A stretch of 64,000 nucleotides of DNA from positions 1 to 64,000 of the forward strand of contig WBZZ01003264.1 in NCBI GenBank assembly GCA_019918135.1, written 5' to 3'. This DNA comes from Paulinella micropora (Eukaryota; Cercozoa; Imbricatea; Euglyphida; Paulinellidae). Position numbers and translations under genes: made by a program. Under the pieces are notes generated by a model, which saw nothing but the letters and a program-made list of their open reading frames with translations, was not told the DNA's origin and made no database searches. Within the stretch, counting starts at the first letter, position 1, and every line of letters starts with the position of its first letter. Below, piece by piece: positions 30,844 to 40,978 of the stretch.

Positions 30844-32435
30844 TATATTATTTTAATTATTTTAAATTAAAAATCCATATTACCCCCGATATGTCCCTAA
30901 ATGTTGTTAAAACCACTCGGCCAGTTGTTGTTAATAGTAGCAGTCTGAGAGAGACAAACCCGTGTTAGTAATAATGAAGGCCGAATTGACCGAGGCCAAT
31001 ACCCGCGGGCGGAAAATTATTTTTCCTTATTGTATAAAAACGGGAGACGACAAAAAAATTTTCATTTCTTAATAAAAGGTTGGACAACTTGGACAAGTTA
31101 AAATATAGATAATAGTAAGAAGAAGAATATAATAAATACCGAAATTTAATAACTAAAAAGTGTCCAACCTTATAAAAAATCGCTTGGCCGTGGCCAACCT
31201 TGGGGTTGGACACCAATAGGAGAAGACAATCTCTCTCGCCTGCTCTTATCAATCATTAAATTGTGTATTAAGCATATACTATTCATCGTATATATAATGA
31301 GTTCTACCATAGAGGAAATAAAGGCTGTGTTTAGTCTCCCTGATCCAAGGAGGCAACGATATAGGGAAAAATATGTGGAAAACAATAAGGAGAAAATTAA
31401 GAGCAACAGAGGAAATATAGAGAAGCAAACAAGGATAAGATAAATAAACAACGAAGGGAATATTATAAGAAAAATATAGATAAGATCCAAGAGCAACAGA
31501 AGAAATACAGAGAAATTAATAAAGTAGTATTGGATAAATACAAAGGAGAATATCTCAAGCAGATAGAGAAAGAGAAGCAGAAAGAAACAAATCCAAATAT
31601 TGAATATTTAAAATCCCTTCAATTCTGATCGCGTTGGTGAAACTCTTTTTTTTTCCCTTACTCGTGTGGCTATCGCCCCCTCCCCCATTGAACTTTTAAG
31701 ATCCATTCAATTTTGATCATATCAGCAAAAAAATAGACTAATATCGGCAACACCGCAGACGAGAAAGGTGAGGCGAAAAAGCACACCGCCAAAATTCTGA
31801 CTTGCGGGGTTTTGGACAACCTTCTGTTTTCAGTGCGGGCACTTGGACAACTTTTCGCAGTAAGAGAGATTTTAATGAAATTGTTATTTTGAACTTAGAG
31901 AGAAAATTAAATAACGGCTCTTAGGGCGGTTTCTCTAGAGAAACTGCACTGAAGATCTGTCCTGAAGTGGCCCCCTATACTACATGATCATTTATGTGTT
32001 GCGGACCTGTCCATTCGTATATTAAATACAAGCACAGAAAGGACAAAAACACACCTTTGTTTTTACAAAAACACACCTTTGTTTTACAAAAACACACCTT
32101 TGTTTTACAAAAATACGACAAACTAAGCACACTAAGCAGATTTAGTCAAAATGACGACAAAAACCATATAAATGAAGTATATATATATTTTATGATAATA
32201 AAATATGGTTTTTGTCGTCATTTTGACTAAATCTCGCTTAGTGTGCTTAGTTTGTCGTATTTTTGTCAAACAAAGGTGTGTTTTTGTAAAACAAAGGTGT
32301 GTTTTTGTAAAAACAAAGGTGTGTTTTTGTCTTTTCTGTGCTTGTATTTAATATACGAATGGACAGGTCCGCAACACATAAATGATCATATATATATATA
32401 TATGTATATATAATACACACACACACACATATATA

Positions 32436-32470
<35 letters not shown>

Positions 32471-32475
32471 ATATG

Positions 32476-32510
<35 letters not shown>

Positions 32511-32657
32511 ATATATATGTACATACGCATATATACATATACGTATGCACGTACATATTACCCAATACCATATTGGAGGACATATAGACGACAGACGCTT
32601 TCTTTTGAGGATGCTGTGAAGTCGAGAATAATACGAGGGGAAAAGAAGAGAAATAAG

Positions 32658-32709
<52 letters not shown>

Positions 32710-32743
32710 CGTCAGAAGAAAGAGTTCATGTAACCTAAGACTA
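30844..32743 (-). repeat. Right terminal inverted repeat of the element
   Basis: Reverse complement of the left copy, about 1.9 kb. It includes the small basic-repeat frame region (from about 31297), the unique stretch 31625-31980, the foldback (31984-32389), TA/CA and GA microsatellites and the outer end GTAACCTAAGACTA. It lacks the doubled segment of the left copy. Confidence 0.9.
31984..32389. repeat. Foldback palindrome inside the right inverted repeat
   Basis: A 406-base foldback with the same arms as 8301-8727, sitting at the mirrored position. The AT centre is ATATATATATTTTATGATA. Confidence 0.85.
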
Positions 32744-32757
32744 ACCCTAACCCTAAC
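32741..32757. other. Telomere-like CCCTAA units at the right end of the element
   Basis: CTAACCCTAACCCTAAC follows directly on the inverted repeat. The left end has the partner TTAGGGTTA at 7998-8006. Both point inward to the element (TTAGGG on the plus strand at left, CCCTAA at right). Confidence 0.6.
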
Positions 32758-33206
32758 TTCAATATATATATATATACTATTAATGCAGTTTGGAGCTATA
32801 AGCCTATCCACCTAGATTGTATTTGTGATGCTTTGACTGCCCTCATCATATTAGTTGTGTGTCATTGTCATATATATAAATAACAATTTTTCAAAATCCT
32901 CGGTGTGCTTAATCACAGAAAACCCTGTTCGAGCTGTTTTTTGCTAGTTCTCTATGAAGCTTTTGGATAAAAGACTGTCAAAAAACTTTGTAGGCAACTC
33001 ACCGCTGTCTACGTTGGTTACTAGTTCTTGCTCTTTTGCATTTGAACAAGTTTTAATGGCAAAAGAGCACCAACTCAAACTCTTGCTGGTAGTCTTCTGT
33101 TTCATGTTCGTCGAATTAGACAGACATGTTCCAGAAGAGCACTTCTGCTGATCTCAAGATAATTGAGATCAAATTACTGTATTTGGATGTCAATGCTCTT
33201 GAGAAT

Positions 33207-33455
33207 TTCTCTGGTGAAACTTGTTTTTCATTTGAGGGATGATTCTGGCAAGAAATTACAAATTTCTTCCGCTGTAAAATCTCTTGCTACGATTCTTCAT
33301 CTGACCCCTACGGTCGTTACTGGTTCGTGCTTTTCTGCAGTTTCCAGAGCAAAGTAATTGCAAAAGATCGCCAACCCTGGTGAAACTTGTTTCTCATTTA
33401 GCGGAGGGTGTTGGCATGAAATTACAAATTTCTTCCGCTGTAAAATTTCATTCCA
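33207..33455. repeat. Tandem duplication, period about 170 bases
   Basis: The text GGTGAAACTTGTTT...CATTT followed by GAAATTACAAATTTCTTCCG occurs at about 33212-33285 and 33380-33450. From 32760 to 33200 I see no gene. Confidence 0.7.
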
Positions 33456-34089
33456 ATGTTCTTTTTATGATCCTGGAAGCTTCGTTACTTGTTTCTTCCA
33501 TTCTTCCCTGTCCAGAGGGACCAGGCAGAGTGGAAGAACCATTCAAACTTGTTGTACATTTTTTAAAATGCCATATTTCTTTGGGGTGGTGTCACAGGAG
33601 AAACGAGCCGACGACCTGAAGTCTACTTGGTTCGACAACTTCGCGACCAGCCTGAAGTTTCGGAACGTCGGAGTGCCGAACGTTGGGAGTGGCCCCTACA
33701 ACAACAGCCTCTGGACTGTCTTCGGAGTTCTGAAATCTCAGCGCCAGAACCCTCCCAGCATGGTGCTTTGCGCGGGCCAGGTAGATGCTTTTCCAGAGAA
33801 TTTGTTTGACGACGCGGTCGTTGCCTTGACCCAAGCTAACATGAGAGAGCTTTAAACCAACAACAGAGATTTCAAACGATTTTTTGATGATTCTGTCTCC
33901 AAGCAGTGCACCAGGATTCCGCTTTGTTTGCCAGCGGACTTGTCAGTCGACACCCGGCCCTGCAATGAACCGGTTGTTTTCAAAGGTCTGAGAATGGAGG
34001 ACCATAACATTGCATCGAACGACGCCCTCATCAAACTTCTCGAGAAACTTGATTTACAGCATCGCCGATCGGAAGTTTGGCGTTTCTAG
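33358..34089 (+). pseudogene. Unrecognised interrupted coding region
   Basis: Coding-like sequence in one frame (SQEKRADDLKSTWFDNFATS; GQVDAFPENLFDDAVVALTQ; FKGLRMEDHNIASNDALIKL) runs to a stop at 34087-34089. A stop within the frame at 33853-33855 interrupts it, so it is either a decayed gene or uses an intron I cannot place. Its base composition is higher in GC than the flanks. No family is recognised. Confidence 0.4.
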
Positions 34090-34347
34090 CTTTTTACTGT
34101 AGATTCTAACATTTACAAGCGGTTTTACAAAGTAGTAATTCTGTGTATGCATTCGAAAATATGACTTTTTGTTTTATTGATGTCACATGCTTTGTACAAT
34201 CGAAGCAGGGGCTTGTCACACTTGAAGTCCTGGATGTGTGTCTTCTTGGGCCATTAGCATGTTTACAAGTTCCATTGTGTCTTGATTTGGCGTGAGTTTA
34301 AGCGTCAGGTTTTTGGGCCCCTTTGGCATGAGCTTTTTCCTTCCAAA

Positions 34348-35630
34348 ACATTCAGGATCAAACCTAGACTCAAGATGATTTCGGCGATCATTGCCTACGT
34401 TCTTCTGGCTTACCCCTTCGTTCAAGCCGACATGCTCGACAATTTCCAGTTCAATCAAGAGCTCTCCCCTGCGCAGAGTGCCAACCTCGGAGGTTTGCTG
34501 GTTTTGTTTGAGTGGTTCATGCCAGTGGTCAGCCAGCCATGTTTGTGAGGTTTGAAAATATGCAATATTTTTCCTCTTTGTGTTTCAGGCCCAAGATCTC
34601 GGCTGCGTAATCAGGGAGAACATGCATAATCAGATTTTTGCTTACTTGCATCGTGACCTCCATGTCTTTCTCCACTTCAGAGCTAACGAGTACTCACACG
34701 TTTTGTGCCTGCACCTTCTCACCCTCAACTACTGGAGGCGCCACCAGCATCCGGCGTGGAGGGCTTTTTGTCACGACCCTCGGATCTTTTCTTTTCTGAA
34801 GAGCGTTGCGAAGCAAACCTCAGCACTGTAGCGAGGCACTCTCTCACAGACCCCATGCGATTCGACGTCAAGCACGTTGAGCAGACCCTGTTGCTGGTAA
34901 CTCACAGTCGAGGCAATGTGGCGCCTCCTTCTGATTCCCAAGGCCAAAAGATCGACATTCGTGGTGAGGAAGTAAAGATTGTTTACAACTTCTTGTCTGA
35001 TCTGATCGAAGACATTGTTCATGACCGTGCGAGAATGTACCCAGCAGGGGCAGCCCTTAACTGGGATTCGCAAAAAGACATGAAGCAAAGACTTGTTGGC
35101 TTCGATCTCAAGGTCGAGGTCATGAATGATGTGTTGCAGAAGTTTGCTCAAAACGTACATCGGTGTCGTCGACTCACTGTTTTGGACTGGCTGGTGACTG
35201 TTCGTGCCGCCATTGAAGACTGACTCGTTGACGATCCAGACAAAAGCGTTGATTTGGCACGTGCGGAGTCAGGTGTGATTAGTCTCAGTAGTGCATCGTC
35301 CTCCATTTCATCTGGGGATGGACAGCCGGATGGATTTTACCTCGCCCTCGCCGAAGACGCAGCAGAGGTGAGGCACCTGCTTCTGACGGCGAGGACACTG
35401 GCAGCATGGCGCAGAATGAAGCTGGAGACACTTCCGACAGCTCTGACAGTGATGTATCTAAATTTACAGAATCAGCATCTACTGTCGCATCCGCGTCAGT
35501 GCAGCAGTCTTTGACGCCTCCTGAGCGCAGAGCTGCATGTGGCGTCCGGGCGTCCACATGGCAGCTTCGGTTCTATGAGTGCATTCAGTCGGTGGCTTCT
35601 TCTTTCTCCCAGCAGAACACAATGTAGTGC
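34348..35630 (+). pseudogene. Unrecognised coding region with one likely intron, interrupted
   Basis: A first exon-like part (MISAIIAYVLLAYPFVQADM, resembling a signal peptide, then LDNFQFNQELSPAQSANLGG) is separated by a likely intron ending TTTGTGTTTCAG (34588) from AQDLGCVIRENMHNQIFAYL. Further on comes MRFDVKHVEQTLLLVTHSRG with VYNFLSDLIEDIVHDRARMY and a Ser/Asp-rich tail (NEAGDTSDSSDSDVSKF). The reading frame changes at about 34810 and 35390 and there is a stop at 35221-35223, so it looks decayed. It may be one gene together with 33358-34089. Confidence 0.4.
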
Positions 35631-35639
35631 ACATTGTTT

Positions 35640-36660
35640 TTAGTTTACATTGACAGCTTTGATGATGGCTGTTCCGGTCTTCGGTTCAGATTTAAGGTTT
35701 TCGTGCATTCTTTAGCTTTCTTCATTGTTGCCAACCGGTCATCGTTACAAGTTTTTGTAATAATTAAAATTCAAAAATATAACATATTTTGTTTCATGGA
35801 AATTCATGCTTCGGATTTTTGAGTTTGTCCCATGGGAAGGGTTCGCTTTCCATTTGCGCAGCACCTCACCGGTTGGCTTTTACAACTTGCCAAGTTTCCA
35901 AGCTACACTTTTTCAATCTTGACTCACAAGTTCCTGCACAAACAATCCTGTCATGATTTTCATCCCTTCATTTATAAATCTTCTTTCAGTATTTCTTTCT
36001 AGTAGTTGTTTGTAGTAAGGTTTTTTTCCAGCAAGAGTTGAAACTTGAAAAATATAGTATATTTTCGTCTTGTCAACATGTGTATATTTTTATTAATTAC
36101 AAAAATGATATTTTACCAACCAGGATGTAAATGAAGCAGTACGTATACTCCTAGTACGTGTATGTATACGTTAACGTTGCAATATTAATATTAGTAGGTG
36201 GCAGATCAAAGATCTAGATCTAGAGATCTAGAGAGAGAGAAATTATGCACGTGCACGCATGCGCAGAGCATGCGCAAGCGGAAGCGCTGATTATGTTTAG
36301 AAGAATTGATTATGTTAGCTTCAGGTGAGCATATTGGGTTTACTCCATCGCTCCTTGTAAGCTTAATGTGGTTAGCTATAGGTGCCCGATTTTCCCAGAG
36401 TTCCACCGCAATTTTGCGGCAAGCACTGTGTCCGAAATCATTTCCGATTTTGTGTCGAAAAATGCCCCAAAAGAGTCCAACATGTTTACGTACCATGGTG
36501 GTTATATTTTCTGTGTAAAGAGATCTGTAAAGGAGACTGCTGCTTCCTTCTAAACATATAAATCACTTGAGACTACCTAACAGACATCCTGTCTATCTGT
36601 TATCAAGTAGGGACCCTATTATCTATCTGTCAGTTTCCAATCTAGCGTTCTCCATCTTCA
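35640..36660. other. Intergenic, no gene seen
   Basis: AT-rich. The only structure is a cluster of palindromes at 36207-36285: overlapping AGATCTAGATCT and GAGATCTAGAG, then GTGCACGTGCAC-like and GCATGCGC repeats. Confidence 0.5.
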
Positions 36661-36679
36661 ACCTTGTGGCTGCTTAGGT

Positions 36680-36763
36680 TTCTTCTTTTCTTCTTCTTCT
36701 TCTTCTTCTTCTTCTTCTTCTTCTTCTTCTTCTTCTTCTTCTTCTTCTTCTTCTTCTTCTTCT
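36680..36763. repeat. (TTC)n microsatellite
   Basis: About 27 perfect CTT units. Long TTC/GAA tracts can form triplex DNA. Confidence 0.9.
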
Positions 36764-36839
36764 ATTAGAATGACGGATTATTCAAGGGAGGACCACTAAA
36801 ACTTAGTACTGCGAAAAGTATTGAATTAAGCTAGGTGGT

Positions 36840-37349
36840 AACCTAACATACCTTACCTATCTACTTTACCAGCTACCCTCTCTACATACCACCTACCAAC
36901 CAACCTACCTACACCTACCTACCTACCTACCTACCAAACTACCTACCTAGCTACCTACCTACCTTAGCAACCCTCTCTACATACCACTACCAACCAACCT
37001 ACCTACACCTAGCTACCTACCTACCTACCTACCTACCGACCTACCTACCTACCTACCGACCTACCTACCTACCTACCAACCTACCTACCTACCTGCCTGC
37101 CTGCTGCCTACCTACCTACCTACCTACCTACCTACCTGCCTACCTACCTTGACCTTTTCCAATGAACGACTTTTGATGTTTGAAGAACGTTCCACTGAAC
37201 GACGACTTTTGATGTTTGAGAACGCCTACCCTACCTTACCTACCTACCTTACCTACCAGTTCCTACCTACCTACCTTACCTCCTTACCTACCCACCTACT
37301 TACCTTACCTATTACCTACCTACCTACCTACCTACCTACCTACCTACCT

Positions 37350-37350
<1 letters not shown>
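36840..37350. repeat. (ACCT)n tetranucleotide tract with two short spacers
   Basis: ACCT units with scattered changes fill the stretch, interrupted at 37149-37228 by a non-repeat pair of copies of CGACTTTTGATGTTTGA. Confidence 0.85.
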
Positions 37351-37845
<495 letters not shown>

Positions 37846-37968
37846 AGGTAAGTAGGTAGGTAGGTAGGTAGGTAGGTAGCTAGCTAGCTAGGTAGCTAGG
37901 CAGGTAGGTTTGTAGATAGGTTGTAGGTAGGTAAGGCAGGTAGATAGGTAGATAGTTAGATAGCTAGG

Positions 37969-38031
<63 letters not shown>

Positions 38032-38034
38032 GCT
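37846..38034. repeat. (TAGG)n and (ATCT)n tracts
   Basis: TAGG-type units run from 37846 to about 37970, then a perfect (ATCT)n tract of about 15 units follows. From 38035 to 38510 I see no gene. Confidence 0.85.
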
Positions 38035-38532
38035 CTATCGACCTCTATCTACCTACAGAACTACGTACCTACTTACTTATCTACCTGCCTACCTGCCGTT
38101 CTATAAATTTTTGTCCATCTCTAAATGTCTTTCAATCTATTCCTATTTGTTTTTGTTTCTCTTTTTTGCATATCTGTGGATTGGTAGTAATTCGTGTGAG
38201 TGTTGCGCACATGGATTCTGTAATAGATTTATGACGCTGTACGTTCAAAGTTCCTCCACAAACACCCATACACATGTGTGTATACTAGAAATCTGAGCAT
38301 GCATGTCAACGTAACTATCAAAAATATTTGTTCAGAAAACGAAGTCTTCGCTGTCCGGGAAAAAAAATTTCTTTCAGGAGCCTTCTGTTGAAATTTAGTT
38401 CCAGTTTTCCTTATGAGCTTGTACTGAGGTTCCTTAGAAACGGAGTCCATTGGAACTAAGCTCTTCTTAATTTTTTGCTCTTCTTTTTTCTCATTAAACC
38501 TTGCTTACTGTAATAATAATAATAAAAATAAT

Positions 38533-38691
38533 AGGCTTCCTCAGACTATAGCATCAGATCCAAATAATAATAATAATAATAATAATAATAATTAATAGAC
38601 TTATCAGTCAATTGGCCTTTGATCCTGTCGGACATGTGCCTCCATTGGTAGCACGGGGCCGTTCGGTAACGCGGCTCCGCTCCAAAGACTC

Positions 38692-38694
<3 letters not shown>
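38533..38694 (-). repeat. Fragments of retroposon families E and F
   Basis: Family E (minus strand reads GGATCTGATGCTATAGTCTG then AGGAAGCCT and ATT units) is at 38533-38562. Family F (AATGGAGGCACATGTCCGAC ... ACTGATAAGTCT and ATT units) is at 38597-38694. Both are flanked by (AAT)n. Confidence 0.6.
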
Positions 38695-38732
<38 letters not shown>

Positions 38733-39021
38733 GTGCTTCTCTGTCAATGGCTGATGCATTTCTGCACATGCGCCTCCATCGTCTCACCCGTGAGGGGAGT
38801 ACGAAGAATTGACGATAAGCTCTAATGACACCCCCGCAAAGGCAGTTCCAACACTTCCAGACGGACCGGTATGTTCAATGAAAATACTGGTCCAGACGGA
38901 CCGGTATTTTCAATGAAAATACTGGTGGCACCGACGGGAATCGAACTGGCGACAGGGCCCAGATGGTAGAACTTGACCACTGGGCTATCACGGTGTCCAG
39001 AATAATAATAATAATAATAAC

Positions 39022-39055
<34 letters not shown>

Positions 39056-39322
39056 GTGCTTCTCTGTCAATGGCTGATGCATTTCTGCACATGCGCCTCC
39101 ATCGTCTCACCCGTGAGGGGAGTACGAAGAATTGACGATAAGCTCTAATGACACCCCCGCAAGGGCAGTTCCAACACTTCCAGACGGGCCGGTATGTTCA
39201 ATGAAAATACTGGTCCAGAAATAGACCGATATGTTCAATGAAAATACTGGTGGCACCGACGGGAATCGAACTGGCGACAGGCCCAGATGGTAGAACTTGA
39301 CCACTGGGCTATCACGGTGTCC

Positions 39323-39360
<38 letters not shown>

Positions 39361-39363
<3 letters not shown>

Positions 39364-39857
39364 ATATCTGAGGCGTACTGATGCAGCTAATGGCATATCC
39401 TCAACGGACATAAGCCTCCAATACCCTTGTTCGAGGTCCTCCACCCCCCCGTGTCAGTCTCTCGCCTGATGATCGGGGCCACCGATGGAGCTCCTGAGGG
39501 CAAGACTGCACTAAGCCGAGGTTATTCCGCAGTCCCAGCAACCTCTTGCAAGACGTCACCGAATGTGCAAGTGCATACACCAAGCGCGGTTGCTAGAGCT
39601 GCCTCGAAACCCCACCCATAACAATCTGGTGTCTGCTGGGTCCTGGGCTATCAACCAGCACATGCGGAGTTTAAGATCTTTTACGCGCGCAACGACCCTC
39701 CTCCCCAGCATCTACCACCAAAGGGTTATGAGTTGGCGTCACAGTTTAACGCCTTGAGGCCATTGGGCTGGAACTCTGTTTAGCAAGTGTGACTAGGTTT
39801 TTTCATCGGGATTTCCCTCAAATATGTCACAGTCAACACTCCAAGGCAGATTTACTA
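39361..39857 (-). mobile_element. Retroposon family D, longest copy
   Basis: About 497 bases between (AAT)n tracts. The minus-strand end is TTGGAGGCTTATGTCCGTTG ... CAGATATAGT followed by (ATT)n. Copies at 57055 and 61593 share this end exactly but stop earlier at the other end, which is the mark of 5' truncation. Frames of 60-64 codons repeat in all three copies because the sequence is the same, not because they are genes. Confidence 0.75.
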
Positions 39858-40175
39858 ATAATAATAATAATAATGATAATAATAATAGTGCTTCTCTGTC
39901 AATGGCTGATGCATTTCTGCACATGCGCCTCCATCGTCTCACCCGTGAGGGGAGTACGAAGAATTGACGATAAGCTCTAATGACACCCCCGCAAGGGCAG
40001 TTCCAACACTTCCAGACGGACCGGTATGTTCAATGAAAATACTGGTCCAGACGGAGCGGTATGTTCAATGAAAATACTGGTGGCACCGACGGGAATCGAA
40101 CTGGCGACAGGGCCCAGATGGTAGAACTTGACCACTGGGCTATCACGGTGTCCAAATAATAATAATAATAATAGT

Positions 40176-40312
40176 AATATACTTCCTCTAAGGCATACTG
40201 ATGCAGCTGATGGCACGATCCGTTTCCGGACATGAGCCTCCATGCCCTTGTTCGAGGTGCTCCATCCCCACCTAGTCAGTCTCTCGACTGATTATAGGGG
40301 CCACCGATAATA
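40176..40312 (-). repeat. Diverged family D relative
   Basis: About 135 bases with CATGGAGGCTCATGTCCGGA and GCATCAGTATGCCTTAGAGG. It is clearly related to family D but many positions differ, so it is an older copy or a sister family. Confidence 0.6.
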
Positions 40313-40644
40313 ATAGTAATAATAATAATAGTAATAATAGTGCTTCTCTGTCAATGGCTGATGCATTTCTGCACATGCGCCTCCATCGTCTCACCCGTGA
40401 GGGGAGTACGAAGAATTGACGATAAGCTCTAATGACACCCCCGCAAGGGCAGTTCCAACACTTCCAGACGGGCCGGTATGTTCAATGAAAATACTGGTCC
40501 AGAAATAGACCGGTATGTTCAATGAAAATACTGGTCCAGAAATAGACCGGTATGTTCAATGAAAATACTGGTGGCACCGACGGGAATCGAACTGGCGACA
40601 GGGCCCAGATGGTAGAACTTGACCACTGGGCTATCACGGTGTCC

Positions 40645-40647
40645 ATA

Positions 40648-40694
<47 letters not shown>

Positions 40695-40933
40695 CCGTCT
40701 TTTGGTATTTTGTTTGTTCATCTTCACTTATATTTGTACATAATACAACGGAATATAACACACACAAAACGCATAGTATCCAACCTGAATGTGCAGTCTA
40801 TGTATGTGACTTTTATGTTTAATACATGAGCCCAACAGCGAATTCATAGTATGTGTATGCGGGCGTCTGTGTTTGTGTTATTTAAGTTTGTTTGGTTTGA
40901 AGCCATGCTGCCGGTGTTTATACGCATGTATGT
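40645..40933. other. Upstream region of the glycosyltransferase gene
   Basis: After an (AAT)n tract (to about 40692) there is ordinary AT-rich sequence. I see no clear promoter element apart from AT-rich patches. Confidence 0.4.
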
Positions 40934-40978
40934 TTGATGCGAAGCCCTGGCTGCGTTGCGCTTTGTGGCGCTGCAGGT

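Larger units (their letters stand above)
7993..32743. mobile_element. Integrated Polinton-like virus element, about 24.75 kb
   Basis: A capsid-bearing DNA element bounded by inverted repeats of about 1.9-2.0 kb. Seen parts are a tyrosine recombinase, penton and major capsid proteins, a packaging ATPase, a primase-helicase of the D5 type, a GIY-YIG endonuclease, an S74-ended fibre and many small proteins. This set is typical of Polinton-like viruses and virophage relatives, not of classical Polintons, since no protein-primed polymerase or retroviral-type integrase is seen. It is AT-rich compared with the GC-rich host exons nearby. Several genes are long and open, but the element as a whole carries roughly a dozen breaks, some of which may be read errors because host exons here also show homopolymer slips. 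The near identity of the end repeats says it is young. I see no clear target-site duplication. Confidence 0.88.
38732..40644 (-). mobile_element. SINE family A: four copies
   Basis: Copies at 38732-38999, 39055-39322, 39887-40153 and 40339-40644. On the minus strand each opens with a tRNA-like head, GGACACCGTGATAGCCCAGT (A box TAGCCCAGTGG, B box GTTCGATTCCC), then one to three copies of a 30-base unit with TTTTCATTGAACATACCGG, a body, and an end GATGGAGGCGCATGTGCAG ... GAAGCACT followed by (ATT)n. The last copy has three 30-base units. Confidence 0.85.

Noticed and set aside
7993-32743. A retrovirus or LTR element
   Set aside because: The end repeats are inverted, not direct, and the inside has no gag, protease or reverse transcriptase.
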